This document shows positions 1 to 8,249 of a DNA stretch of 44,019 nucleotides, piece after piece. Every line of letters starts with the position of its first letter. The stretch's first letter is position 1. The notes below the pieces were generated by a model. The model was not told the origin of the DNA and did not search any database. It saw nothing but the letters and a program-made list of their open reading frames with translations. This DNA comes from Verrucomicrobiota bacterium (lineage in GTDB: Bacteria > Verrucomicrobiota > Verrucomicrobiia > Verrucomicrobiales > Verrucomicrobiaceae): NCBI GenBank assembly GCA_026397715.1, contig JAPLUN010000292.1, positions 1-44,019 of the forward strand, read 5' to 3'. A program made the position numbers and the translations under genes.

Positions 1-240
1 AGCGCCGCCTGCGAACATCAAGCCTTTCAAATCGGCCCCAATGCAATGGGCCTGCAATTTCACTTGGAGACCACGCACGAAAGCGCCCATGCCATCATCA
101 CCCATTGCAGGGATGAACTGGTGGCGGACACTTTCGTGCAATCAGAAACCGCCATTCGCGCCGTGCCACCTGAGGCCTATGAGCAGATCAATGACTTGAT
201 GACAAAGGTGCTGGACTACCTCGTCCGGTCTCAAAGGTAG
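1..240 (+). CDS. Class I glutamine amidotransferase, C-terminal fragment
   Basis: The reading frame is open from base 1 to a TAG at 238-240, so the gene begins upstream of the window and only about 79 C-terminal residues are present. The fragment carries GLQFHLE, the region that supplies the catalytic His and Glu of the Cys-His-Glu triad in class I (GuaA-type) amidotransferases. It is preceded by an EHQAFQIG stretch typical of stand-alone GMP-synthase-like amidotransferases. Such proteins hydrolyse glutamine to deliver ammonia, but the acceptor cannot be named from this piece. The tail after the HxE motif is about 55 residues, normal for small stand-alone members. An ATG at 46 is internal to the conserved core and is not the start. 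Confidence 0.8.
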   Translation, partial: SAACEHQAFQIGPNAMGLQFHLETTHESAHAIITHCRDELVADTFVQSETAIRAVPPEAYEQINDLMTKVLDYLVRSQR

Positions 241-268
241 CAATGGTGTGCACAGCTAAAACCAAAAG

Positions 269-377
269 TCACCTCGCACCCGCTGGATCACCACCCGTCT
301 CGGCAGGCAGTGATTTGCCATTGAGCCAGACGTATTCCTTCCATGCTCCTTCGTAGAGACGCACCGACTCAGCCGCC
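269..377 (-). pseudogene. Possible C-terminal remnant of a rhodanese/sulfurtransferase
   Basis: On the minus strand a short frame ending in TGA at 269-271 reads ESVRLYEGAWKEYVWLNGKS followed by a short tail. The pattern VRLYEGxWxEY resembles the end of the rhodanese fold (VxxYDGSWxEW). Upstream the frame turns into unrelated sequence inside the neighbouring membrane-protein gene, and no active-site Cys loop is found. It therefore looks like a leftover about 30 residues long rather than a gene. The match is short and chance similarity is possible. Confidence 0.28.
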
Positions 378-1007
378 CGCCAGCAGCTTCCGCGCACGCT
401 CCTGACAGATGTGAAAGGCCAGACCTAGGCCGGCACCGAACCCGAGGCCATAAAAGACGCCCCAGCTCAGCTTCGCGTACAACGGATACTGTTTGATGAA
501 CGCGGCCTCCGAAATGCCGCCGACGAAATAACCAATCGAGTTCAACACGAACAGCGAGAGAAAAACTTTGACCACCACACGCAGCGCATCAAAGGCGGCC
601 ACCAGCATGCAGGCCATCACCATTGTACCTGCGGCCAAGCCCACGATGCTGCCAAGGTGACCGCGCAGCGCCATCCAGCCAGCGATCCACACCACCGAAT
701 ACGCGGTGAAGGAAAGGCCAAAGACCTTGTAGAAACGTGACACCGAACCCGGCCCGATGATCAGCCGGTGCAGCAGCGGTGAAGTCAAAGCGAGGAACAC
801 CACTGCACAGACCGCATACATGCCCGCCTCCCCCAACTGCCGGTGGAACCATTGACCGAACACCGCCCAGGGCACGAAGCCAGCCACGCTGACAATGGTA
901 AAACCAATCATACCGCGCATGAGTGAAGCCCCGAGTGAAGGCACAGGAGAACCTGCTGCACGGGCGCGTTTGGCAATGCTTGGGGGATCGAGTTGGAACC
1001 AGCTCAT
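369..1007 (-). CDS. Multi-pass membrane protein of unknown function
   Basis: The 212-residue product starts at ATG 1007 with a 27-residue cytoplasmic-looking N-terminus. It then shows about five or six hydrophobic segments (near residues 30-55, 62-80, 92-113, 120-143, 145-165 and 180-200) and ends in a basic tail containing QERARKLL. No catalytic motif or known family signature was recognised. It is divergent from the TPR gene at 1150 across a 142-base spacer that holds no further gene. The minus strand beyond its stop holds only the possible rhodanese remnant. Coding status rests on the length, the sustained hydrophobic periodicity and the absence of a better frame. Confidence 0.7.
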   Translation of the reverse strand: MSWFQLDPPSIAKRARAAGSPVPSLGASLMRGMIGFTIVSVAGFVPWAVFGQWFHRQLGEAGMYAVCAVVFLALTSPLLHRLIIGPGSVSRFYKVFGLSFTAYSVVWIAGWMALRGHLGSIVGLAAGTMVMACMLVAAFDALRVVVKVFLSLFVLNSIGYFVGGISEAAFIKQYPLYAKLSWGVFYGLGFGAGLGLAFHICQERARKLLAGG

Positions 1008-1149
1008 GGGGATACGTGCAGATGAATATTCACTATGACAACAGCCACTTCAGCCAGAACGCTCCTGCCCGCCTGATTCGTTCGCTGTTCGCTGGAATGT
1101 ACCCGGCATCTCGTGCGTTCTTTGTCTCCACCCCTCACCCGCTCCTCCC

Positions 1150-1695
1150 ATGACTCACTCGCGCCTTGCCTTCCTCTACCTCGCCTTGGCACTGTCCGCC
1201 GCAGCCGCAGACGCCCCCACCTCCGTGCAGACCACGCCCAAGCTGGAGATCCTCAACAAGCAGATCGCGGAAAATGCCGAAAACGCCCAGGCCTATTCCA
1301 ATCGTGGGTATGTGCTCACGCTGCTGGGACGCAAAGACGAGGCACGTGCGGATCTGAAAAAAGCGCTGTCTCTCAATGACAAGGCCCCCATGCACAACCG
1401 CGCCGGCTGGGCCTACTTCAACCTGGGCGACTACGCCGATGCTGTGCGCGAATTCGAGATCTCCTCAAAGCTCAGCGGCTTTCAGGCCCACTACGACTAC
1501 TACTCCTTCGTCCTCGCCTACTGGGGCACCGGCGACACCCAGAAAGCCATCGAGAACTACCAGCTCGCCGTGGAAAAAGACCCCCGCCTCGGCAGCGCCA
1601 AAACCCTGGTCGAACGCACCCTCGAATGGACTCCGCTCGAGCAGCGCGCCATGCACGAAATCTACGTGCTCTGGAGCAAGGCCTGGAAGCCTTAG
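1150..1695 (+). CDS. Secreted tetratricopeptide-repeat protein
   Basis: The 181-residue protein begins with a signal peptide (MTHSRLAFLYLALALSAAAA, probable cleavage after the Ala run). About three TPR units follow. They show the usual pattern of Asn/Ala at helix A and Asp-Pro or Asn-Asp at turns: AYSNRGYVLTLLGRKDEA near residues 47-65, MHNRAGWAYFNLGDYADA near 79-97, and DTQKAIENYQLAVEKDP near 123-140. TPR proteins are protein-protein interaction scaffolds, and export suggests a periplasmic role. It converges with the arsenic-type fusion gene, whose stop codon is 7 bases away, so no operon link exists. The partner is unknown. Confidence 0.82.
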   Translation: MTHSRLAFLYLALALSAAAADAPTSVQTTPKLEILNKQIAENAENAQAYSNRGYVLTLLGRKDEARADLKKALSLNDKAPMHNRAGWAYFNLGDYADAVREFEISSKLSGFQAHYDYYSFVLAYWGTGDTQKAIENYQLAVEKDPRLGSAKTLVERTLEWTPLEQRAMHEIYVLWSKAWKP

Positions 1696-1702
1696 CCCCT
1701 AC

Positions 1703-2866
1703 TCAACAGCAGCTGCTGCCCGGCTTGCACCCGCCCTTGGTTTCCATCACCACTTCCCCATCGCGATGCGTCGGCGTGGGTTTGCCGGGGCGGAAATGTT
1801 CCTCGTGATCCAGCGTGGCTTTTAGGCCAAAGAAATTCAGCGTGGCTTCTGCCAGCCCGTCCTTCACCGCTTCCATCAGCGATGCGGGGTCGGCTTCGGC
1901 ACGCAGGTTCACGATCAACTGACCACCCGTGGTCGGCTCGTCCAATTCCATTCCAAGCTCAGCCACATAATCGCTCCGTACTAGATTGATGCTGGCCAGT
2001 TCACCGGCAATGCCATCGTCAGGACTGAAGGTCATTTTGAAATGAGCTATCTCGGCACCATTCTGCTGGAGTCGTGCCTGCACGATCAAGGCGAGCTGCT
2101 TGAGAAACGCATTCGCATCAAACTCATCATCCGCCTTCAGCGTCACCGTGGCATTCAGCCAGCCCAGCAGCGCCTCGCCGTCGGCATAGACTTCGTAATC
2201 AACCGCCATCGGATTGCGCCGCGCCTGCTCATCCGTCATCAAACTCGCAAACAGCTCATCCAGCCCCGTCTCCTGCCGTGGTGAGGCGATCACTATTTTG
2301 GCCAGCGGAAACTCCTTCGCCAGCACAGCGCGCAGATCCTCACGCTGCGCGTCCTCCACGAGATCGCTTTTGCTGATGACAATGATGTCCGCCTCTTCGA
2401 GCTGCTTCTTGAAGATGTAAGCCACCTTGGCGGAAAAGGTGCCGCCTTGATCCAGACCAAACACACGCCGCGCACGGATGGGATCCACCAGCACACTCAG
2501 AGGAGCGACCGTGAATGCATCGCCATACATGCGGCGCAGCGGATACGTCACAGTGGCCACGAGATCCGTGCAGCTTCCCACCGGCTCGGCGATGAAGACA
2601 TCCGGCTTCGCTTCATTCGCCAGCTTGCTCGCTGCGTCGACGAGGGTGTTGAAACGGCAACAGAAACATCCTCCCGCGATCTCCTCCGTCGCGTAGCCCT
2701 GCCCACGCAGCAGCTTGGTATCCACCAGACCGCCGGCTTGGTCGTTGGTGATGAGACCAACTCGGAGTCCCTGATCGCTGAGATGCTTGGCCAGACGGCC
2801 GACAGTAGTCGTTTTTCCGGCGCCAAGGAAACCGCCGATCATGATGTAACGTGCTTTAGTGGACAT
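1703..2866 (-). other. COG0523 GTPase module, possible internal start
   Basis: This is the 387-residue C-terminal part of the fusion above. It opens with ATG at 2866, immediately before the P-loop region (MSTKARYIMIGGFLGAGKTT), exactly where stand-alone G3E GTPases begin. The preceding bases lack a Shine-Dalgarno motif, and the translated linker (LVETPNLPTHS) looks like unconstrained sequence. It could therefore be a recently fused neighbour, a fusion with internal re-initiation, or two genes whose intervening stop codon has been lost. COG0523 proteins use GTP hydrolysis to load or sense metals through the CxCC motif. Confidence 0.45.
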
Positions 2867-3916
2867 GGAGTGGGTTGGAAGATTGGGAGTTTCGACAAGC
2901 GGCTGCAACAACGCAAACGACGATGCAGCCGTGTTTTTCAGCGACTGCCAGTCATGCATGTTCAGCGCCACCGGACTGCCTTTGACGAAACGGTTGCCAA
3001 AATCATCCTCCACCGCGTTTTGCGGTCCGAGGTAAACAACCGTTTGATCTTTTTTAGCCGACCGGAAGCCGGGCTTCACTGCGCTGATCAGCACCTCCCG
3101 CAGCGGCACGCCTTCGGCCTCGAAATAGCCCTTCTCGGAGAGCTTGGTGAAGCGCGCATTGCGGAATCCGACACAAACCAAAAGCGGTGCTAGGCTCGGA
3201 AAATCCGGCACAAACTGCACTACGGCAGCCGGGCCTGGCAAAGCCGGTCGCGAATCCACCAGCGGACGATCCGCGACGAGGCCATGCAAGGAGATGGTGC
3301 CGCCAGGTTTGAGAATGCGCAGCGCCTCTCTAAGCAAGGCGGGAAGGTCAATGCCGGTGGCATTGAGGGTGCCTTCCAGCACGACTTCCTGAACGCTGAA
3401 GGCATCCTGCGCGAGCGGCAGGGTGAGGGCTTCACCAAGACGGTGTGTCCACGTCACAGCAGGTGTGGCGGCTTCAGCCTCGCCCCCCATGAGAGTAGGC
3501 AGCTCACTTTCCGGCGCATGGTGGTCCCCATGATCGTCGAGGTCTTCATGGAAAACATACAGCTCCAGCAGCACCCCATCCGGGTCCCTCACCCAAAATT
3601 TCGTCTGGCGGGAGTAACAGCAGGCCACGCCGTCCTCGCGCAGGGTTTTGTGCCCGGCTTGTTCCAGCCGCAGCTGAATGGCGACGAGTTCCTCCGAGTC
3701 GAGCAGGCAGAGACCAACGTGATTGAGCGAACCTCCGCCACCCGCACGGCCAGGAATGAGCGAGAAAACCGTGGGGGGTGACTCGACTTCGAACTTGGCG
3801 TAGTCGGCGTGGTGCTTGGCGGGATCGAGGCCAAAGAGCACACGATAGAAGGCCACCGAGCGGGTCAGGTCGGAGACATTGAGGGAGAGATGAAATTTGC
3901 GGACGGGAGCGCTCAT
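1703..3916 (-). CDS. Three-part fusion: ArsI-like C-As lyase, ArsM-like half domain, COG0523 GTPase
   Basis: The start is ATG 3916, which overlaps the MFS stop as ATGA and gives 737 residues. Residues 1-125 form a vicinal-oxygen-chelate domain matching ArsI, the Fe(II) dioxygenase that cleaves carbon-arsenic bonds. H9, H66 and E118 sit where the metal ligands are expected, and the adjacent pair C99-C100 (ACCYSRQTKFWV) sits where ArsI binds trivalent organoarsenic. Residues about 140-345 resemble the second half of an ArsM-type methyltransferase (ALRILKPGGTISLHG, then VVYLGPQNAVEDDFG) but lack the SAM-binding glycine motif. Residues 351-737 are a G3E GTPase with P-loop GFLGAGKTT, GGCFCC metal-binding motif (Cys at 417, 419, 420) and a CxxxxxCC tail. 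No stop separates the parts. Metalloid substrate and metal delivery are inferred from family and context. Confidence 0.85.
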   Translation of the reverse strand: MSAPVRKFHLSLNVSDLTRSVAFYRVLFGLDPAKHHADYAKFEVESPPTVFSLIPGRAGGGGSLNHVGLCLLDSEELVAIQLRLEQAGHKTLREDGVACCYSRQTKFWVRDPDGVLLELYVFHEDLDDHGDHHAPESELPTLMGGEAEAATPAVTWTHRLGEALTLPLAQDAFSVQEVVLEGTLNATGIDLPALLREALRILKPGGTISLHGLVADRPLVDSRPALPGPAAVVQFVPDFPSLAPLLVCVGFRNARFTKLSEKGYFEAEGVPLREVLISAVKPGFRSAKKDQTVVYLGPQNAVEDDFGNRFVKGSPVALNMHDWQSLKNTAASSFALLQPLVETPNLPTHSMSTKARYIMIGGFLGAGKTTTVGRLAKHLSDQGLRVGLITNDQAGGLVDTKLLRGQGYATEEIAGGCFCCRFNTLVDAASKLANEAKPDVFIAEPVGSCTDLVATVTYPLRRMYGDAFTVAPLSVLVDPIRARRVFGLDQGGTFSAKVAYIFKKQLEEADIIVISKSDLVEDAQREDLRAVLAKEFPLAKIVIASPRQETGLDELFASLMTDEQARRNPMAVDYEVYADGEALLGWLNATVTLKADDEFDANAFLKQLALIVQARLQQNGAEIAHFKMTFSPDDGIAGELASINLVRSDYVAELGMELDEPTTGGQLIVNLRAEADPASLMEAVKDGLAEATLNFFGLKATLDHEEHFRPGKPTPTHRDGEVVMETKGGCKPGSSCC

Positions 3917-5115
3917 GTGGCAGACGGGCGCGGACGCAAAGTCAGCACCAGAAGGCCGAGTAGAACGCACATCGGCGCCGCAATCATCAGCGTATTTGCG
4001 TAACCATGCAAAAATCCTGCTCCGCGCTCCAGCAGCAGGGGGCCGAGTGCGGAAGCCAACACAGTACACATCTGTGCGACACCCTGGATGCGCCCAAGAT
4101 GACGTTTGCCAAAGGAGTCGCCCCAAATGGCGAAAAATGCGACGGTAATGATGCCGCCGGATATGCCCATGAGGGCCGCGAGAGTCCACATGCCAGCGCT
4201 GGTATGAATGAACTTGTAGGCGGCCAGCGCCGCCGCCTGAATGAACAAGGCCCCGCCCAGCCAGAAGCGGATGGGCCGCCAGCGGAGGCCCGCGCCGCAG
4301 ATCATCTGGCCGAGCAAAGCAATGATCGCAGAACCGGCGAGGAAATGATAAGCCGCCTCCTGATCAAACCCGCGCTCAGCCAGCAGCGCCTGATTGAACA
4401 GGCCGGTGGCGGTGGAGATGGCCGCGAAGGCTGATATGCCCGCGCTGTAAGCCCAGAACGCGGGAATGCGCATGCATTGCGCCAGTGTGAGATCGGCGTC
4501 CGTGCCGGCTTCGACCTGCTTTTCGGCACTCGTGTTGTGCAGCCAGAAGGCAACCGGCAGCACCACCAGGAGGCCGAGGCCGATGTCCCTCCATGCCACG
4601 CGCCAGCCGTGGTCTTTCACAATACCGCCGACAACGTAAAAAGAGAGCATGAACAACACGGACATCAGCACGGCATAAGCACCTGCGGCGGCACCGGAAT
4701 TGTGCCTGAAGGCACGACCTGCCACGGCGAGGCTGAGCACGGACATGGCCCCCTGCCCCAGCGCGCGCGTGAGCAGCACCAGAACGAAGAGACCCATGGC
4801 CGCCACATGCATGCCGCTCATCACAAGTACAACGAGGGCCAGTGCGGGCAGAAGCACGAGCGCGCCGGTTTTAAGCCCGCAGCGGTCCAGCCATGCCCCA
4901 ACGGGCAGGCACACCAAGGCACCGCCCAGTGTGGCCCAGAGATTGATCTGCGCGAAGGTGTCGCGTGAGAGCTGCAACTCCTGCAGCAGCGGCTCGGTGA
5001 CGAGCCCCAAACCATGCGAACGGCCCGGTAGAGTGGCGAGCATCAGCAAGGCGCCGGCGATGACCTGTGTCCACACGGCGGGCGCAGCGGAGGCGCTGTG
5101 TTTGGACTCGCTCAT
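3913..5115 (-). CDS. MFS transporter in the metalloid-type operon
   Basis: The 400-residue protein has the hydrophobic profile of a 12-helix major facilitator. It shows the helix 2-3 loop signature GAWLDRCGLKTG near residues 75-86 and a second-half equivalent (GLRWRPIRFW). The chosen start is ATG 5115, which overlaps the TGA of the PhyH gene as ATGA; the frame stays open to 5166 but that extension lies inside PhyH. Its own stop overlaps the start of the ArsI-like fusion in the same way, so the three products are probably translationally coupled. The likely role is export or import of the compound handled by its neighbours across the inner membrane. Substrate and direction cannot be read from sequence; efflux of a cleaved trivalent product is an inference. 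Confidence 0.85.
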   Translation of the reverse strand: MSESKHSASAAPAVWTQVIAGALLMLATLPGRSHGLGLVTEPLLQELQLSRDTFAQINLWATLGGALVCLPVGAWLDRCGLKTGALVLLPALALVVLVMSGMHVAAMGLFVLVLLTRALGQGAMSVLSLAVAGRAFRHNSGAAAGAYAVLMSVLFMLSFYVVGGIVKDHGWRVAWRDIGLGLLVVLPVAFWLHNTSAEKQVEAGTDADLTLAQCMRIPAFWAYSAGISAFAAISTATGLFNQALLAERGFDQEAAYHFLAGSAIIALLGQMICGAGLRWRPIRFWLGGALFIQAAALAAYKFIHTSAGMWTLAALMGISGGIITVAFFAIWGDSFGKRHLGRIQGVAQMCTVLASALGPLLLERGAGFLHGYANTLMIAAPMCVLLGLLVLTLRPRPSAT

Positions 5116-5873
5116 CGGAAATAGGTTTCCGTTTTGCCATACTCCGCGTAGCGCTCCTGCAGCCACTGATGGAAGAAAGTGTAATGCGCGCTGCGCACGT
5201 CGCCACCATCACGCGCTGCATTGAAGCTGAGGTAGAGCAGGCGGCGGGAGTGACCAGATTTGTTGGGCGCGGAGCGGTGCGGCGTGAAGCCGCTGAAGAA
5301 GGCCACATCGCCAGGCTGGAGTTCAAGCACGACGCTTTGGCTCAAATCCACCTGATCCTCCTTCAGCGTGTGGTACATGCCGTCACGCGGACTCATGCAG
5401 CCCTGCTGATGGTAGCCGGGGAAGACCTCCGTGGCGCCGCTGTCAGCATCTGAAGGATCGATGGCCACGATGACCGTGAGAAACGAATCCGGAAAACTCT
5501 CCCAGGAGATGTAGTCCTGGTGCATGTCGTAACCCTTCGCACCCGGTGGCTTGAAGATGAGCTTGTCTTTGAAAAGGAAGGCGGGCTCTCCGTAGAGCTG
5601 GGCCGCCATGTCGCTCAGCATAGGCGAACGGGCGATGCGTTCGCACGCAGGACTGATGTCGATCACCGGATCAAAGCAGTCGAAACGGCACTCGCCGGTC
5701 TCCGCATGATCCTGCCAACGGCATCGAATGTTGTTCACGTCGATGAGCGGTTTCAGCTCCGTGAGCCGCGTGGCTTCGTTTTGGAGTTCGGCAGCTTCAG
5801 CCGAGAAGACGCCGTGTGCCGTGACAAAGCCATCACGATGATAGGCTGCGATTTGTTCTGGAGTGAGTGGCAT
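5112..5873 (-). CDS. PhyH-family Fe(II)/2-oxoglutarate dioxygenase
   Basis: The 253-residue protein matches the phytanoyl-CoA dioxygenase family. An N-terminal YHRDGFV motif (residues 11-17) is followed by the iron-binding HxD in YDMHQDYISW and by a distal His in FTPHRSAPNKSGHSRR, with the trailing Arg placed to hold 2-oxoglutarate. PhyH enzymes hydroxylate small molecules, lipids, phosphonates or natural products. This one lies 77 bases downstream of the TonB receptor gene and overlaps the MFS gene by four bases, so it most likely acts on the imported compound before the ArsI-like step. No acyl-CoA gene is nearby, which argues against a lipid catabolic role. The substrate is unknown. Confidence 0.88.
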   Translation of the reverse strand: MPLTPEQIAAYHRDGFVTAHGVFSAEAAELQNEATRLTELKPLIDVNNIRCRWQDHAETGECRFDCFDPVIDISPACERIARSPMLSDMAAQLYGEPAFLFKDKLIFKPPGAKGYDMHQDYISWESFPDSFLTVIVAIDPSDADSGATEVFPGYHQQGCMSPRDGMYHTLKEDQVDLSQSVVLELQPGDVAFFSGFTPHRSAPNKSGHSRRLLYLSFNAARDGGDVRSAHYTFFHQWLQERYAEYGKTETYFR

Positions 5874-5950
5874 GGGAAGAGAGGTAAACGCACATCGGCG
5901 GCTGACAGCGTGTGATCGCCATCAACCGCCGGTGCACCAACTTTAACCGA

Positions 5951-8146
5951 CTAAAATTTGATGCCCGCGCGGACGCCGAAAGTCATCGGAGCACCGCTTT
6001 CACCGAGGTAGCCTGAGGGAGCGGAAGCCGGGTTAGGATAAGGAATGGCGATGGGCACATACCGGGTGTTGAAGGCGTTGTTCAAGAAAAACTCGCTATA
6101 CCAGGACTGCCTGCGGATACCGACGCGGAAGTTTGCCAGCGTGTAGGCATTCTGTCCGGCGGCATTGGAGCTGTCATAGACAAAGCCGCCGAGGAACTGC
6201 ACGTCACCACGAGCATAGAGAGTCCAGCCCTGACTCAGCTCCCAGTTGTACTGGCTGCCGACTGCCGCGGTGTAGTTCGGCGTGTAGGGTACTTTGTTGC
6301 CGCCAATGGCTGCGCCGCTGTCCATGCTGCCGGAGAGGAAGCGTGCAGTCTGCAGACCAGCGCTGCCGAACACCGTCCAACTGGAAGTCGCCTGATAGTT
6401 GGCTGAAAGCTCCAGACCCTTGGACACTGCGTTGCCGGCATTGATGACGTCGAAGGTGGCGAGGGAGGCGGCGTTGGGCGTGTTGAGCTGGAGGTTTCTC
6501 CAGTCGGTGTAGAAGGCGGCGAGTTGGAAGCCGAGCTTGTCCTGCAGGGCACGGCCTTTCAGACCGATCTCATAGTTCCAGCTACGCTCCTGGTCGTAAT
6601 TGGTGCGCCCGGTCACTGAAGCGGTGTTGAAGCCGCCTGCCTTGTAGCCACCGGAAAAACCGGCGTAGGCCATAAGACCTGGCGTGAAACGGTAGGCGAT
6701 GGATGCCTGAGGCGTCACCTGGCTGTACGTTTTCGCTGTCCGTGAGGAGGCATCGAGCGAAGGCAGGAACGGAGGAGCGATGGGATTGCGGCTGGCGGAC
6801 AGATCTGCCTGCTTGTGTTCATAGTCCCAGCGCAGGCCGGCGGTGATGTCCAGCTTCTTCCAGGCCGTCAGAGTGGACTGGGCATAGAGGCCCATGCCCT
6901 GATCATGCAGCGCGGCACTGGTGTTGGTGGTGTTTGCTGGAATGAAGACAGGGAAGAAGACATTGTCCTGATTCTGCGCGGTGGTCTGCTGATACGTCTG
7001 GTCAAAGAAGAACGCACCGGCCTGCCAGGTGAGGAAGGCCGAATCGCTGAGGGTGATCGGAACATTCTTGGGATTGGAGAAACGGAACTCCTGGCTCCAG
7101 GTGGTCTGCTGCTGGCGGTTGTTGCGCAGCAGGAAGGTGTTGCCCGGTATGAAGTTGAACGTCGAATAGTCGAGGTCCGTGACATCCTGCGTTTTCCACC
7201 AGACCAGACCGGTGGTGGAGGTGAAGTCGAAGGAATCACCGTGCCAGGTGACCTGCAGAGTAGGCATCAAAACATCACGCTTGGTGAAGCCGCCGAAGTC
7301 GCGGGCGGACTGGCGTGGCGTGGCACGCAACTGCGCCACATCATTCAGTGCGTAGTCGCCGTCACGGGCGGTTTCGCCTGCGATGATGAGACGCACTTCC
7401 AGTTGTTTGGTCGGGGTCCAAAGGAACTGCGTCTTGCCAAACCACGAACCACGATTGTCGATCGGCTGACCGTTGACGGTGTTCTTGGTGTAACCGTCGC
7501 GCTGATTGTAGCCGCCCATGAAGCTGAAGCCCAGCACGTCTTCAATGAGAGCGCCACTGACCCGTCCACGATAGTCCTGCAGGTTGTAGTTGCCGATCAT
7601 GGTCTGCAGTTCGCCTTCCCAGCCCTGCAGGGTGGGGCGACGGCTGGTGATGTTGACAAGACCTCCGGCGGTGTTCCGGCCGTAGAGCGCACCGACAGGC
7701 CCGCGCACCATGTCGATCTGCTCAACATCGATCAGCATGATGCTGGAAGAGTTGCCATTGAACTGCGGCACGCCGTCGATGTAGGTGGTGACGCCCGGAT
7801 TGGTCGGGGATCCGCCGATGCCTCGGAAACGGGGAGTGCTGATGGCACGTGCACTGAACTCGGTGATATAAGTGTTCGGCGCGTACATAGCCGCATCCTT
7901 CACAGTATACATGCCGGCATCCTGAAGCGTCTTGCGCGGGACGGCAGTGGCGCTGATCGGCGCTTCGAGCAGGCTCTTGGTCGACAGCTTTGGCGCGGAA
8001 ATGACGATCTCATTGAGATCCACCGGCTTGGTTTGTTCTTCTTTTTTCACGTCTCCCTGAGCCAAGGCGGAGCAGGTGGACATCAGAGCGGTCACGGCAA
8101 GAAGACGTGACAGCCCACAACGCGGGGATGAGTTCGGGAGAATCAT
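5951..8146 (-). CDS. TonB-dependent outer-membrane receptor
   Basis: The 731-residue protein has a signal peptide (about residues 1-29, ending SALAQ) and a TonB-box-like stretch VDLNEIVISAP near 42-52. A plug domain follows (APISATAVPRKTLQDAG; TPRFRGIGG; VEQIDMVRGPVGALYGRNTA), then a long beta-barrel ending in Phe (TFGVRAGIKF), as outer-membrane proteins do. It resembles receptors of the FyuA/pesticin and related groups used for siderophores and small organic ligands. It is the first gene of the minus-strand operon and diverges from the ArsR-family gene, so ArsR control of uptake is likely. The ligand is not identifiable; an organometalloid or a metal complex is inferred from the downstream genes. 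Confidence 0.9.
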   Translation of the reverse strand: MILPNSSPRCGLSRLLAVTALMSTCSALAQGDVKKEEQTKPVDLNEIVISAPKLSTKSLLEAPISATAVPRKTLQDAGMYTVKDAAMYAPNTYITEFSARAISTPRFRGIGGSPTNPGVTTYIDGVPQFNGNSSSIMLIDVEQIDMVRGPVGALYGRNTAGGLVNITSRRPTLQGWEGELQTMIGNYNLQDYRGRVSGALIEDVLGFSFMGGYNQRDGYTKNTVNGQPIDNRGSWFGKTQFLWTPTKQLEVRLIIAGETARDGDYALNDVAQLRATPRQSARDFGGFTKRDVLMPTLQVTWHGDSFDFTSTTGLVWWKTQDVTDLDYSTFNFIPGNTFLLRNNRQQQTTWSQEFRFSNPKNVPITLSDSAFLTWQAGAFFFDQTYQQTTAQNQDNVFFPVFIPANTTNTSAALHDQGMGLYAQSTLTAWKKLDITAGLRWDYEHKQADLSASRNPIAPPFLPSLDASSRTAKTYSQVTPQASIAYRFTPGLMAYAGFSGGYKAGGFNTASVTGRTNYDQERSWNYEIGLKGRALQDKLGFQLAAFYTDWRNLQLNTPNAASLATFDVINAGNAVSKGLELSANYQATSSWTVFGSAGLQTARFLSGSMDSGAAIGGNKVPYTPNYTAAVGSQYNWELSQGWTLYARGDVQFLGGFVYDSSNAAGQNAYTLANFRVGIRRQSWYSEFFLNNAFNTRYVPIAIPYPNPASAPSGYLGESGAPMTFGVRAGIKF

Positions 8147-8164
8147 GGCGGCGCGTGTTTTATC

Positions 8165-8188
8165 TTATTTGCGCATGTTGGCAATTAT
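8165..8188. promoter_or_regulatory. Candidate ArsR-type operator in the divergent promoter region
   Basis: The 103 bases between the TonB-receptor start (8146) and the ArsR start (8250) include an AT-rich imperfect dyad. TTATTTGC (8165-8172) and GCAATTAT (8181-8188) are separated by eight bases, with six of eight positions complementary. This is the size and AT character expected of an ArsR/SmtB operator. No convincing -35/-10 pair was seen, so the assignment rests on position and symmetry only. Confidence 0.4.
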
Positions 8189-8249
8189 TATTTCACTTCC
8201 GTTCGCCGGGATTCTTGCGGGAGCAAGGCGATCTGCTAATGATCAAGGC

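Noticed and set aside
3917-4189. N-terminal extension of the ArsI-like fusion to an ATG at 4189
   Set aside because: It lies antiparallel-free but out of frame inside the MFS gene on the same strand, its residues look like frame-shifted membrane protein, and the ATG at 3916 forms an ATGA overlap and starts the ArsI-like domain.
6815-8110. 431-codon plus-strand frame opposite the TonB receptor gene
   Set aside because: It is the complement of a receptor with clear plug and barrel motifs and shows no domain of its own.
8178-8210. TTGGCA as a -35 element for the ArsR-type gene
   Set aside because: No acceptable -10 hexamer follows at 16-18 bases.
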